In this document: in pieces, positions 36,310 to 49,084 of the stretch
How the letters are laid out: each line of letters starts with the position of its first letter
How positions within the stretch are numbered: the first letter of the stretch is position 1
Assembly: GCA_003993805.1 (NCBI GenBank)
Contig: RSEF01000001.1
Span: 71,296,824-71,360,823 of the forward strand
Source: Himantopus leucocephalus
Taxonomy: Eukaryota > Chordata > Aves > Charadriiformes > Recurvirostridae
Direction of reading: 5' to 3'
Length of the DNA stretch: 64,000 bases
Notes under the pieces: generated by a model
What the model was told of the DNA's origin: nothing
Databases searched by the model: none
What the model saw: only the letters and a program-made list of their open reading frames with translations
Position numbers and translations under genes: made by a program

Positions 36310-39300
36310 CCTAATAACTCACAGCCTAAAAGAACCTCAGATATGTAACTTGTGTAAGAGTGAAGAGAACTACTAGGAAAAATTCAGCAGTCTCTTTTCC
36401 TCCTCTGTTCAGCTGAGCAGACTCTTCATTGTGACTTTAAGAACTAGAAATATACATGGAGAAATATTAATATGGTGGGAAGGGTTGGGGGGAAAGTGGA
36501 TTTTAAGGCAGCCAGTGTGAGAGAGTTAAAAAGGCCAAGAATAGACAAGTGAAGAAGCTTGGAAGCAACAATGGGAAGGGTAGTTGCAGCAATGAAGGAC
36601 AGCACAGTTTTTACCTGGTTTCTTTTTGAATTAGAGCTGTAGTTTTGGGGTTTTTTGTTCTCACTTTTCACTTTTGAGGCCTTTGTACCAATGAAAGCCA
36701 GCAATCAACAAACAACAAACATTTAGGAACTTTGTACCCAAACTTTGGGATTTGAAAGGAAAAGGTATGTACCTTGGTCCCAGCTCAAACCTGGTTTCCC
36801 AAATAAGATGACTTTTTTTGTGTGTCTTATTTGGAGGAAGAAAAAAACAGACTGGACTTGAAATGTAGTTTTAATCATCTCCTTTGTGTAGTGACTCCAT
36901 CACTTGTATGGTCCATGAAGAACATGTTGCTGTCACACAACAACGGTAAAAAATAATGGCAGTCACAAGCTTCTCTGCCAAATTTTGAGATATGGGAGGA
37001 GCTTTGTTCCAAAGAACCAGGTTTCCATTCCAGCTTTCCTCAGTGAACAGCTAAGGTGAAGATATCATTTCTATACAGTCATGCAGAGTGCAGATGTTGT
37101 CTTCCCGCGTCATTATCTTCTCTTTTTCTCTTGGCCCTAAAAGCAGGATAAGAATAGATGTGGGCTGTTAAGGCTTTCAGTCTGGTATACTAAATTCACT
37201 GGCAAGGGTGTTCACATATTTATTTTTTTTTAATTGAAAAAGTTGCTACTTTCCTTACCTTGGGTACTGTTATCAAAAGTCTTGAATGAGGCCACGCACA
37301 GCATGTTTTACTCTGTAGGTGTTCAGACTTCTTGCAGAAGCTCCTGGCACATATAAGAGTAATAAAAGTATGGAAAAGGGCATAGATGTGGACTCCAACT
37401 AACCATGCTTAAGAGGCAAACAGGTTGATTCCCAGATACATATGCTGAACGAATGCTGTGCTGCCTGGTTTCTGGGCTCCACTAAAAGGCTCATAAACTC
37501 AAAGTAGAACCACATGTGTTCTGCACCTTGGTGCTGTATTTGGTTTCATGTTTGCAGGGAAGGACAAAGTGTAACGTTACCTGCATGGGATCATTAAAAA
37601 CATCTTGGTTAGAGAAATTCCATTAGGTAGCCATTGCCATAAGGAATATACTCAGAGTGTCCTGTGAGCTCTTGTTGTTACAGGAAGAATGACAGTGACT
37701 GTTGTTAAAACTAGTGTATAAACGGTTCTTCCATGCTTTTGAAGACATTTCACAGGCATTTCCCTATTCTGTTTCACATTATCTAAGACCGGATATCAAG
37801 ATGCCTTTCACAAAACATCTCATATTTTAAGTAAAGAATAAAAAATGCTACATGCAAAATCAAAAGCATAGAACACAGGAAGTGAACATTTATTTTTTCA
37901 GACAACAAACTGTGCACCGAGACGTTATAATTGGCTCTTTAACCTAGGCTTTCATGTCATGTTTGAATGGGCATTTTGGTAAGAGCAAACTTTCTGAAAC
38001 AAGACAAGGAATTCATGAGTTTTCACTGGAAACATCTATATTTGCTGAGCAACTGTTATCCAGAGAGGCTGGATTTTGATTTTTATTTAGGAATCTAAAC
38101 AGATTTTTGTATTCAGATGCCTATAAACTATTGCACAAAGGGCTTAAATGGGACTTAATAATGTACAAGCTCTCTGTATAAAAGTGAACTTGTATTCATC
38201 CGAAAAAAGATAAATTACAGAGAAAAATAAGTCTTAAAACTAACACTGCTGAGTCAAGAAGTAAAATTAAACCATGACATGACACTAGAAAGCTTTTGAC
38301 TGTTGATGTCATGCAATGCAGCATGATGTCTGAGAGCTGTACAGCAGCAGAGGGAATAGCCTGTGTGCTGACAGCAGAGTAACTGCCTCAGAGCTGTGCT
38401 GTGCCTTGACAAATATGCTCTTTCTTCCTTCTAAGTTTGAGTAAATTAAGATTTCACTGCTACTTTTTGGATTTACCCTAAGTTCCCAGCCACCTGTATT
38501 CATTAAGGAGAGTGACAAGAATAATCATACATGACCTTTCTAAAGGGTAATAAAAATAACTTTTTTAAACAACCAAATAGCTGTGTACCAATAAATTACA
38601 GCATAACAAGAACCATATGTTAAGGGGAAAATATTCTCCTAGCAATATAGAATGGGAAAGGTGCCTATTAGGGGATCACTCAACAGCAAATGGGGTCTGT
38701 AACTTAATAACAAGAATATACGTGAGAGAGAGTTTGAAGTATTTTGTTGGCTTCGCTTCAGATGAGAAAGGGGAATGGAAAATTAAAGAACAGCAAAAAG
38801 GAGCCACTGAATTATATTTTTTTTTCCCAGTCATTCACTTCCAATAGGAAAATTGAGATTTCTTTCATATTCCTGATTGCTTCAGACACTGCACTTTCAG
38901 GACACCTTGGGTCCTCTGAGGCTAAGGAAGTCCTACAGTTGGCCGCGTTTAACTAGTGGGTAAAACAATCTGTAGGAACTGACCATGTAGTGACCAAAAG
39001 TAACAGCAGTTCAGATAACAGATTTTGATATCGGGATGATTTGGAGGATTGGATGTAACCTAGGAAACTTTTCTTACATTTCTTTTTAATTTTGTTTCAA
39101 ATGTACTTATTTTTTAAAAAAAGAAATGTCAACCCAAGTTCCATGGTTTTTTATCTCCTAGTAAATCCTGTAGCAACCTGTCCAGTTGGAAGGGGAAAAA
39201 AAAAATGAAAAAGATTTTTCTGTCAGCTCTCCATACAACCTGGTGTTTAAAAGCCCAGCTTCCTTTTGTCTGGCTTGTTCATCATCACCAGTAGATTCTG

Positions 39301-40540
39301 TGTGCCATAAAACTTGTGTAATCCTGAACTGTCTGGATGTGATTGAACGCAGACTCTACCTTCATTGCTTAAAATTAGTTAACAATTCTCTTGAAGACAC
39401 GTTTATCAGAAGAAAAATTCAGCCTCCCTTTCCTCATATCTGGGCTGTGTTAGCAGTATTAAAAGGAGTGATAACTTTTGACACTAAAAAAAGGCAGCTT
39501 TGAGCGCACAGATTTGTGCACTCAAATAGTAGGAATAGATTTGTAAATCAAGAAATCATAACTTTGTCATTTTGCAGAGCTGAACCATGGCCTTAAGCTA
39601 AGTGTAAAGCTATATTGTAGTGAGATGATCTTCTCTCTTGTAACAGCATTATACTGCTTTTGTGGAATTTTTTAGTAGTTATTCATATCTAGTAGCAGTT
39701 TTAATAGTGCCCATAGAAACAGTAGTTTGGAAAATGAAGTAACATGTCCTGTCACGATGTTTTCCAGCATAAATCCATTATTATTCCATTTATTCCACTA
39801 ATGACAGATGCCAGAAATAGAAGGCTGGTTCATTAATTATATTTTTTTGTTTCTGGCCGTGCACCTGCACATGGGTTACTGTCAGGGTACTCAAGAGCTC
39901 CTATTGTGCTTTTGATGCTAAATTATATGTCTCAGCAATGATTCCAGTTTTCAGGGTTCATGGATGTAAGACATCTCCTAATTCAAAAGAAAAGCAGATG
40001 GTGGAGTGGGAACTACTTCTCTGTTGCACATAGCACGGAACCCACAACATGGTAGGCACCACTAACAGAGGAAGTTTAGCTCTCTGCAGCCCCACATGGT
40101 AAAGCTTGTCCCAGAAAAGTGGACTACAAGGCATACAGGAGCAGTACCAGGGTTGCATACAGATGCTAATGTGTGGAAAAGTTGGCACTAAAAAAATAAA
40201 ATAAAATAAAGAAGTAAAACCCCAGAGTACTCAAATTGAAACTCTGTGCATCTCTGTTACTATTTTCCCTTCAGTACATCATGTCTGCCTTAACTCCAGA
40301 CTAACTACTTTTTAGAAATTAATCAGGGAACAAGTTTCTATACCACATGAGGATTTTAGGTCTCCTATAGCAGTTATCTGGAAAGTCTTAAGTGGTTGAA
40401 GTAAAACACCAGGGATTCTGCACCACATGAGCCAGCCGTGTTGGGATGGAAAAGTTCAGTTTGAGCCTTTGTAGCAAGGACAAGAGTTCTGGTTCTGAAA
40501 AGTCTGCAAATGTGCCTAACTGCACATTGGTATCTACTAT
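36310..40540. other. Unique sequence, no gene recognised
   Basis: About 4.2 kb of A+T-rich DNA. An isolated minus-strand donor CCAAG/GTAAGG at about 37260 has no open frame behind it. A short (TAAAA)n tract lies at 40190-40210. No transposon recognised. Confidence 0.5.
40190..40210. repeat. (TAAAA)n short tandem repeat
   Basis: Three to four units of taaaa preceded by an A run; ordinary simple repeat. Confidence 0.85.
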
Positions 40541-41700
40541 TTAAGAATAACAGAGCATCAAGCCAAAGGTCTATTTAGCCCCACAAAATGTCTCCAGCTG
40601 TGTCTAGCCATGGATACTAAAGGAAAACCCTAAGAGCAGGTCAAGCATGTAATGTTTCTTCTTTATCTGGTGGCCTAGATACAAAGATATGTGCTTCAAA
40701 ACCCTCCTAAGCCAGAGGTGCTAGCTCTGGGTTTAATAACACTTTGTGAATTGAAAGGTGGGGGGAAAAAAAAATCATATGATTTAGGTGGAACTTGCCT
40801 CCTGATAATTTCAATTGATGGTGTCTCATTTGGGTCTTATCAAAAACAGTGAATAATGGTTCCTTATTTATCATCTCCTTGCCACTGGTAATTTCACAGC
40901 CCTATATTCTACCCTGTTTAATTATATCTTTTTTCATGCAGATGAGCCCTAGTTTATTTAATCTCCCTCAGACGGAAGACATTCATACCTTTGATCATTC
41001 TTATCACCACTCTCTGCACCTTTTCTAGTTCTGCTGCTTCAATTGTTCAAGATGCTGCAACCAGAAATGCTTTTTCTCTTCAAGATTTGGGCACACTATG
41101 GGTTTATATTGCGACACAATGTTTTCTGCTTTGTTTTCCATTTATTTTCTAGTAATTTCTTTTCTTTACTCACTTCTGAGCAATGAACTGTCATTTTCAT
41201 ACAATTATCTGGTTTTTTGATAGACAGTTTGGAGTCCATCGATGTGTATTTAGGGCAGGCCTTCTCTGTCTGTATTACGCTACTTTTATCAGCACCAAAT
41301 CTCTTCTGCCATTTCATTGTCCAATCGCTTAGTATTGTGAGGTGGTTCTGCTACTCTACATAGTAATTTTATTGCCTCACTTAATGTCATCAGGTTTTGC
41401 CAACTCATGCTACACTTGTTTTGTCAGATAACTGCAAGAGTGAGATACAGCATGGGCTTCAACATAGGTCCCTCTGGGGCTCTACTGGCAATATCCACCC
41501 TGTGAAAACTCAGAAAGAGGATCACTCCTCCCTTTCTTTCCCAGCCTATAAGCAGTTATTAAATCATAGAGATGATTTTCCTCTTTTCTTGAAATTTTAG
41601 TTTCTTCACAAGCATTTCGGGAGGATGTTATTGGAAAAATCCCACTGTACGCTATCAAGGAGATCACATTTTTTCACAGCACTTTGTGGACAAAGCTCAT
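40541..41700 (-). mobile_element. Long ancient CR1 LINE copy, reverse-transcriptase C-terminus to 3' end, defunct
   Basis: Read on the minus strand, the segment follows the CR1-type LINE 3' half in order: sequence corresponding to the 'AFD-K' part of reverse transcriptase near 41680; a degraded 'QGS-LGP-LF' region near 41480-41450; then a legible KWQKRFGADKSSVIQ at about 41310-41270, equivalent to the conserved KWQMKFN-DKCKVMH block. After it come the 'YKSMVRPHLEYC' and 'LE-VQRRA-KMI-G' equivalents near 41100-40980, and the 3' UTR ending near 40541 with ggctaaatagacctttggct, matching the 'ggctagatggaccattggtct' end common in turtle and crocodile CR1s. Numerous stops and frameshifts make it non-functional. 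The similarity is to older, reptile-like CR1 subfamilies rather than the young avian ones. Limits are approximate, especially the 5' side. Confidence 0.85.
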
Positions 41701-43805
41701 CGGTTTGCGAGGCCTGGCTTGTTGCTGGGAAAACCAGTTTGATTGTCTCCATTATTGTAGAAATGCTGAAGTGTTTTACTGAGCTGGAGCCTGTTTCCTA
41801 CAAAGGTCTGAAAACTTAGATTTCCTTTAACGGTGGAGCCACCCTGCCCTTGTGATTGTCCCCTGCAAAAGGCTCGACCAGCCATAACAGCACACATCAC
41901 TGAGGTAACTTTGCTCCCACTGGTATTGCAGACCTCAGTTAGGACAGAATTAGGCTGTCACAGGGACTTTTCCAGTGCCTCTGAAGTGCAGGTGAAGTTT
42001 TTCTCTGTGAAGGACGGGATATATATATATCTAATTTAGAGATCTCCTCAATTAGCTAAACTGAGGATTCAAGTTCATTAGCTGTAGCTCATTATCATGT
42101 TTAATATTTGCATCATAATTTTTCTAAACAGTGTTAATTTGCTGCCTAATGAGTCTGTCAGGTTTCTTCCAGATGATGTTGGTGATGTGAGTTGCAGTGC
42201 TTTTGTTTCCTTCCTATTTGAAAGCTTTGTCATTATGCTGCCAGGGTTAAATGTACTAATGATCAGAGAGAAGTGAATAGTTATCAGCAGTAATTTCTGC
42301 AGAGAATTTGCTCTCTAACAATACTTAGATGCCCCATAAGCATTCCTTCCATGTGTTCAGTACTGCAATACTGAACTGAGTGATATCATTTTACTCTAAG
42401 TATTGGGCATAAATATTATTTATGTCATGCTCAATATTTGACAGAGTAACTTGGTTAGCCTTGGCTGGCCTTCCAAGTGGTGGTCATTTCTGTACTATTT
42501 TTGTTTTGTGGTGAACTCTCATCACACAAATGGCATGCAGAGGAGGGTTTGAAGAGAGCTAGAGTCAGTCAGCTGCTTCTTTGTACTCAAATGACCTGCT
42601 TCAGACCATGGCAGAGTCGTGTGTCGGTTCAAGGCAGCAGGGCCACAGTGGGTACCTGGTTTCCAATCTAGGAGCTGCCACCTGCCAATGTTTCTAAAAT
42701 TAAAATTTCTTAGAAGCAGCAGCTTACAAGAAATCTTGATTTTTTATTTTTTTTTTTTGATAGAATGAAGGAATTAATTTTCATCCAGGAGGTGAAATTT
42801 CCTTTCTTTACTAATTCTCACATCAAAGACGTGTAGCCACTTAGCAGGAAATGTGAGACAAACAACTTTTGGGTTATTTCAAATATTTTAAATGTTTTCC
42901 TTCTTTGGGTCAAAAGACATTGACAGGTGCATCAGTTTTAGAAGAAAGTCTAATTATGCATTACATTTTGATTGTCACATTCACATAAAATAGCTCTGTA
43001 TTATGCATGGCTGTAAGACAGTGGCCATCAAGGACCTGTCCGTATTGCTTAACCGCTTTCACGTCCTATCTCTGAGGATGTCTTTGAAGAATCTATCTTT
43101 GCTACTTTTGTATCATATCAAATATTGAATTTATAATGCAAAAACAAGTATGCAAACATACTCTGAGCTTCTCTTCACACTGCTATAAGGACTACAATCC
43201 ATTACTGTATGACAAATGCTGTTATTCAGCCTACCTCAAATCCTCTCTTCAGTTACAATTGGATTAAATTTTCTTTTTCAGCCTAAATCAGCTCTCACTT
43301 TTTGGTATATGCAATGACAGAGGCCAGAGATGGTTGCAGAGAATGAAGTAATCTTATTATTTGTTCTTGGCAAGATTTAGCTGACATAAAACAATTTTGA
43401 TATTTCTAATAATTACCTCTATTGTGCTAAGTCCTAAACACCACAAATGAGATCCTTAGCGATTGTCTTAGGTTCTATAGAGCCAAATGAAAAAACTTAG
43501 TCTCTGAAGAATTTACAATCACAACAAAACAAGAAAAACAACAGATGGGAAAAAAAAAGCGAGATAGAAAGATTAACAGTATATGCTAAAGGGTCATAAA
43601 CCTTACTGAGGCTTCTTCTTACATACGTACATATTGATATACAGACAGGTGTATACAGCAGTTTACTTCAAGGATGGAATTACTTTTTCTGAACACTTTA
43701 GTTTGGTTGTTCACTTTGAAACCACTCCTCTTCCCTGCCATACCCGGCAAAAAATGACCAACCAAACAAAAAAACACCCAAAACAACCAGCTTAGTTCCT
43801 GGACT
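41701..43805. other. Unique sequence, no gene recognised
   Basis: No supported gene. A 42040-42260 subsegment is A+T-rich with several homeodomain-like cores and a small dyad (tcctca...tgagga at 42045-42067). An A/C-rich tract directly precedes the next CR1 at 43741-43790. Confidence 0.45.
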
Positions 43806-44178
43806 GAGAGTGAGGGTGCATGGGAATCAACACTATCCTGAACAAGAGAAAGTTAAGGGAAGACTTAGGAGTAACCTTCAGCCTAGAAGGAGGTTACCAA
43901 GAAGAGGGAGCCAGGTCCTACCCTACCCTCCCTAGGGTGCATGGAAGGACAGTGAACAACAGAGCTCCTAAATTAAACCAGGAGAGACTGCCACTGGATA
44001 TTAGAAAAGGTTTTTATTGTAAGGATAATTAACCATTGGAAAAAGCTGAACATGGAATTTGCAGAATGTCCATCCTTGGAAGTTTGACAGCCAACTTAAT
44101 CCAGCCCTGGACAAGCTGCTCTGAGAAGTACGTTCAACAGGAGACCACCCCAGGTCCCCCCGACCTAAATTGTCCTAT
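43806..44178 (+). mobile_element. CR1 LINE fragment, older copy
   Basis: The segment tracks the CR1 3' region: gaggttaccaagaagagggagcc, then catggaaggacagtgaacaaca, aattaaaccaggagaga, ggatattagaaaagg, attggaaaaagctg, atgtccatccttggaag, and finally aggtccccccgacctaaatt. These are the final reverse-transcriptase codons and the 3' UTR of a plus-strand copy. It is clearly more diverged than the one at 36172. The terminal octamer repeats are not preserved. The frames across it (for example an 88-base-scale open frame near 43820-44032) are relics of the LINE ORF, not genes. Confidence 0.85.
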
Positions 44179-44981
44179 AAAAAGCTACATAAGAGTTTTA
44201 GAAGTTGCAGTGGCACGGATTTGCCATCTGACTTAGGTTCTTGTGGCTAAGATTTGTAGAAACACTAAGATGCTATTCTGTTCTGCACGGTTAAAAGTAC
44301 CTTCCTTAAGACACCAAAACCAAACACACACACACTAACTAAACCCCAAACAAACACACCAGATGCTGAAATCCTGTTCTCAGAACTGGCCTAAACATTT
44401 AGGGTCTTCAGTATCATTAGCAAATATTTAGCCTAGCTCAATGACAAAAGGTTTTTTTAGTAATATCACAGGGACTATAACAGAAAAGTATACAGAAATA
44501 AACAGATATCAGTTACTGCTGTTGGAAAGGGTTTCTGTTTTATATAGTGACATTAAAATGTTTCCAAAATGATACATTGGTTATAAGAGAGCAGGGGTGG
44601 CTGTTTGTTTTAAGCAGATGTCTTCTGTGAAAATAGACCCCACTTCTGTAATCTAGTAAGTTTTTCTGGCGAATCCTTCCAGCTTTCTGAATGACAAGGT
44701 ACAGTTATACTTGGCTGCCTTCTTTTACATTAGATAATTCTCCCATACATTATTATCCCAAAATTTATTTTTATTTAATTAAAATAATATCTTGAAATTT
44801 TGTTGCTTACAGGGGAAGTGCCCTTACTTCTTGGAAAGTTGTAAAAAAAGCTTGACATCAGTAGTAACGGTTTAAAATTAACCCTCCCAAATTTACTGAT
44901 GCAGATGATTCGTGGTAATAGCTTTGGCACAAATTCTATCCAACAAAACCAGCTGACAGTTATTCTCTTCTCTCTCTACAG

Positions 44982-45390
44982 CGCGAGTCATTTACAAGCC
45001 ATTTAAAAAGGAAGTTGTAAGGAAAACACACCAGACATGAAATTCAGCAGCCCGAATCTTCAGAGGGTATCAACATCACTCTACTGAAGTCAGTAGATTT
45101 ACCTGATTTATATCAGTTAAAAGTCTGATTCAGCCCCTGTGAACAGCTGTTTCTAGCCTACCTTATTACCATCTACATTGAATTATCGTTATTGTTTTTC
45201 GGAAAATACAAAGAAAGAGAGGATTTGGAAATAGTCATGGCTGTTGTTTATTGCCTCTTTTCTCTGCAGCTGCTATATAAGTTTATAGGGTTTTTCATGC
45301 TGTTTTGGGAGAAGTGGAGGTATATTAGTCTAACAGCAATCTTTTAACTAGGGAGATTAACCAAATAAATAAAACAAAACATCATTTTGA
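44982..45390 (+). CDS. Candidate terminal exon (coding part 44982-45040), product unknown
   Basis: A near-perfect acceptor (ttctcttctctctctacag) ends at 44981. One frame then reads RVIYKPFKKEVVRKTHQT before a TGA at 45038-45040, and overlapping AATAAA signals lie at 45364-45373, so the block has the shape of a short last coding piece plus 3' UTR. The peptide is basic and unrecognised. Against it: the open stretch is tiny, the other two frames are not much shorter, and part of the supposed UTR (45079-45125) is an old dispersed repeat. It could equally be a noncoding transcript exon or chance. Confidence 0.17.
45079..45125. repeat. Old dispersed-repeat fragment
   Basis: ctactgaagtcagtagattt followed by gatttatatcagttaaaagtctg resembles the sauropsid dispersed motif with paired 'actgaagtcaatgga' cores and a 'gatttatatcag' arm. 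Same type as the fragments at 23416, 58211 and 63141. Confidence 0.45.
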
Positions 45391-46903
45391 AATCTCAGTG
45401 ACCAATATGGAATAGCAACTGTTGTTCTGTAAGGACATTAAAATTTCATCAAGGCTACCAAAAGATCAGTAAGGTTACCCACTGGCAGAAACCCAGGTGT
45501 ATATAGACATGCACACATGTATATCCCTGTGAACTTTGAGAGCAGAAGCTACAGGTAAAAAGAGAGGAACAACCAATCCCTCTCTCAGGCATACGTGGTG
45601 TTCTCTGACATACAGATGTGACAAGTGGAGTCAGAGTCTGTCATGAATAAAAGGAACCTTGGCCATTGTCTGAGCAAAAAAGTGAGATGGCCAGGCCTTG
45701 AGGCCCTGAAATTCTAGAAAACTCATTCCATTCTTCAGAAACATTCACTAAGCAAGGTTCCTCCAAGGGGGAATGCCACAGAATTGATTTTTGGATGTGC
45801 TCAGAGGATTCCTGCTGCTACCTACAGACTTGAGCCTGTCTCAGTCCTCTGCCTAGTCTGCTCTTAAGTAATTTCTCAGTGAACAGTGAGTGAATGTCCT
45901 CCACCACACCCTCCCATGACCCAGGGTCTCTGTAATCTTTTTTCTAGGACACCTCATGATTCTGCAAGCAGTTAAGACTAAAAATGTTAACTTAGTTTCA
46001 TGCAAGAAGCAGAATTATGGAAAGTAGAGGAAAATAAAGAAAATATTGAAAAAATGTATTAAAATTTGCAGAGGAGAAATGTTAAAGTACAGATGAGCAC
46101 GAAGCTTTTCTCATGTTCCTGGAGATCAGTCTGGGATTTACAATACCCGCTGTTGTGATATTACTGTAAACAGGTGACACACACATTGTTATACGATCAT
46201 GACACTCAAGACTGGTTTTTTTTAGAAAGTTGAATGAGTTATCTTTTGAAAGCTATCTTGGAAGCTGAGAGGTAAATAAATGTTTGCGTGGCCGAAAATT
46301 CAGGTAGTAGTATCTCTTCTACACAGGCTGGACACAGTTAAAAACAAACAGTCCAAAAGTCCAAAACCAGTGTCTGCCTCTGATCAGAACCTTTGACATG
46401 TTTTTCAGCTCAGGGTAGGGGTAACGAGGTAAGACTCAGTGGCTAACGTTTTAAAAGTGGGCACACACATCCAAATGTTTAGATTTGCTTAAAATCTGTG
46501 GCTACAAATCCCGGGACCACTCACAATCAGCAAAGGTTTTCTTCTTTGCAGTCAAGCATATGTGAAGTTTCATCCCTCTCTCTTCCTTAATTCTGTGTCA
46601 AATTTTCCTTGTCAATATAATTATTGTTCTAGGAGCACGTACTTACTACAGACTATAAATTGCTGGCTTTGCCTGAGTTTTCTTGCCCATGCTATTGACT
46701 GGCAATTAGGCTTCTCTTTCTCTTTGCAAATCAAAAAACCTGGCTGAGGTTTACAGAAGCAGAACTGCTGCTCTTTCATCACATTTGTAGAGGAAAGCAT
46801 TTCTAGATGGCTGCAGGGCGGAAATCCGCTGACTTCACACCCCATCAGGCAGGGCTCTCTCCAATAACTCCACCACCACACCTTGGTGCCGTCTCCCACG
46901 CAG
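45391..46903. other. Unique sequence, no gene recognised
   Basis: No supported gene. A good isolated acceptor (ttttcttctttgcag) ends at about 46551 but is followed by no convincing frame or donor. Confidence 0.45.
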
Positions 46904-46971
46904 CTGAGCAGCAGCGGCGGCGGCAGCTACCTGCAGACTCAGCCAGATAACACAGGGAGAGTTACACATAG
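46904..46971 (+). CDS. Candidate small exon with GC-rich core, product unknown
   Basis: The acceptor gtgccgtctcccacgcag is followed by 68 bases with an unusually CpG-rich start (cagcagcggcggcggcagc) for this A+T-rich window, ending at a fair donor ATAG/GTTAGT. One frame gives LSSSGGGSYLQTQPDNTGRV. The Ser/Gly-rich peptide with CpG codons resembles low-complexity parts of nuclear proteins, but such triplet-like GGC runs also arise by slippage. No neighbour supports a gene model. Could be an exon of a noncoding transcript. Confidence 0.18.
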
Positions 46972-47804
46972 GTTAGTGAATATGAACTCTGGAAAGTTAA
47001 AGGCTACAGTTCTGGTTTTGTTTTTTAAGCTGAGATTTTGTCAGGGTTGTACGGCACCAGAAACAGCAAGCTTAAGCAGAAGGCTATTCTTTCTGTCCGG
47101 ATCTGCTTGCACAAAGCTTGAAAAGGGAATAAGGTTTGCAGAAAATTAAACTAAATATCAGTGAGATGGATTCTTTTCCTGTTGATGTCAGTTCTCCTTC
47201 ACAATTGTGAACTGTAAGTTTAAGGTGAGGCATAACTATATTACAGCTTCTCTTTTGCAAACAAACTTCCTCTTGAAAGGAAACGACAGTCTGAATGGGC
47301 AGATGTGGCTTGTGTGAATATTGCAAGATGGGAAGATCTAAATGACTTGGAGTGATCCTGTGAAGCATGGCTTCTCTTTCCAAGTGTGAGAACTTTTCAC
47401 TAATGAAAGAGAGTGTTTTAAGACTACATGCAATTTTCCTATTTATGTCATGAGGGCATTTTGTTTCTTTCTCTGTTGCCCTAAACAATGATCATATCAA
47501 GGATGTAAAGTCCTTAGAATTCAATTACTGCGTATGCTGCAAAAGTTACAGAGAAAACGAAGTGGTATATCCAGTTGTCATAAATTCAGGGTGACAGCCA
47601 AAAAAGCAGTGTTTCAAAGAACAAATGCACTTGAGCAGTGCCCTGAATGAGTCAGTGGAAATTGCTACCATCTAAATGAAACATATGCATTCACTTGTGT
47701 CCACAGCCAGAAAACCTTATCCACATTTTATTGCTGTACGTATTAAAGCAACGTCTTTTTGTTCCATTTTTCAATCAGCTTTGATAATCTCTTTTCCATG
47801 TTAG

Positions 47805-47909
47805 AAATAGGCAGAGGTTCCTGTCTGCCAATCGGAATGACTAAACAGAAGCAGACAGAGCAGGATTCATCTGAAAGTTGTATTTATGCAGACTCCAGCT
47901 ATAGCCAAG
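47805..47909 (+). CDS. Candidate exon with possible start codon, product unknown
   Basis: A donor matching consensus (GCCAAG/GTAAGA) ends at 47909. Upstream, one frame is open and includes an ATG at 47837 with G at -3, giving MTKQKQTEQDSSESC followed by IYADSSYSQ to the donor (24 codons plus one base). Acceptor-like AGs lie at 47804 and 47810 after a short pyrimidine tract, so it could be internal or the first coding exon. The Ser/Gln/Glu-rich start and a tyrosine within IYADSSYS are all that can be seen. No promoter or CpG island lies just upstream. I do not recognise the protein. Confidence 0.22.
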
Positions 47910-48314
47910 GTAAGAGTGAAGGTATATCCTGAAGAAAGCACACCCCATATATCACAGGCGCTAACTGAGGATAGAGTGAATTGTCGGCCCACGACTGTTA
48001 TCTCCCTCCATTGGTCATAGACAGAATTTAGTCACCTCAGCTGACTTTCAGATGGCTGAAAGCAAGTGAGCTGAATCCCTATTCCAGATATGCCTCAGAT
48101 GCATTAGTCTGTTTCTGATAACCAGACACCAACCAGTATGCACGAGTCTTCTTTTTTTTTCATTGTCTTACCCTGAAAAATAATTTTCCTTATAAAATAA
48201 CCATTCTAGATATGAGGGAAGACTGGAATTACCCTTAGCTCAAAAACCAAGATAAGGTCTCTGGAGAAAGCTTGAGGAAACCATTAACACCAGCATCATT
48301 AGCCTACTCTCTCT

Positions 48315-48336
48315 CACACACACACGCACACACACA
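48315..48336. repeat. (CA)n microsatellite
   Basis: About eleven CA units with one CG interruption, preceded by a short CT run at 48307-48314. Confidence 0.9.
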
Positions 48337-49063
48337 AGTCTTCAGGAACAAAAATTATTCTCTTCTGAAAAGTTTAGGGCCATTTTTCATTTCATCAAGT
48401 TTTTTTCATAACCTTTTCCTGCAGACTTTCTCTGTGAACATTATTAAGAAATTGAGTCAAATTATCATGGATTTTTTTCCTCCTGCTAATCACTTTCAGT
48501 AATCATTTTAAGAATCTTAAAAATTTAATGATGTAACTCTTTTCATAAAGCATGAAAAATAATAACAATAGAAACAACTTTTTACTAAATATTTAATTGT
48601 GAAAATACAGCAAGTGTTTCAAGATAAAGGATCTTTGTTCCAGAGATCCAACCATCTCTAATAAATTATTTTTCTTAAGTTTTATGCCTGTAACACTTAG
48701 AATAAATTATATATCTTACTGCTTTTTTTAATAAAGGAGATGGATTTATTCTTGTTCATTTACAGATTTTATTAAGAAGCAGATGAACTTCCATAACTGG
48801 AGAGAAAATGGGCTTTCAGGAAAACTAAGAGATAAATACAGTCCTGAGAATATAATTATACTTTTTCTCCATCACCCCCCACCTCACAATGCCAACTGGA
48901 TTAACTCAGTGTTGCTCCTGCAACAATTTTGTGTGTTAAAAATGTGGTTGATCAGCAAATGACATTTCTTCTGAACATAGTTTGGACTCTACAGGGGCCC
49001 TAAAGACTCTATAGAGTTAGTTTTAGTTTTACCTTTTGGCTTCTTGGGTAGAAAGACTAAATG

Positions 49064-49084
49064 CCCACCCCCACCCCCACCCCC
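49064..49084 (-). repeat. Short C5A tandem repeat, predicted G-quadruplex on minus strand
   Basis: On the plus strand CCC is followed by three CCCCC blocks, each separated by a single A. The minus strand therefore has four G runs (three of five, one of three) with one-base T loops, a layout known to favour very stable parallel G-quadruplexes. No gene feature is adjacent that would assign it a role. Confidence 0.85.

Noticed and set aside
37261..37318. Minus-strand segment ending at donor CCAAG/GTAAGG
   Set aside because: Good donor, but no frame consistent with the candidate neighbours and only a mediocre acceptor.
41096..41317. Minus-strand frame containing KWQKRFGADK
   Set aside because: As a gene: it is a relic of the CR1 reverse transcriptase, not a host protein.
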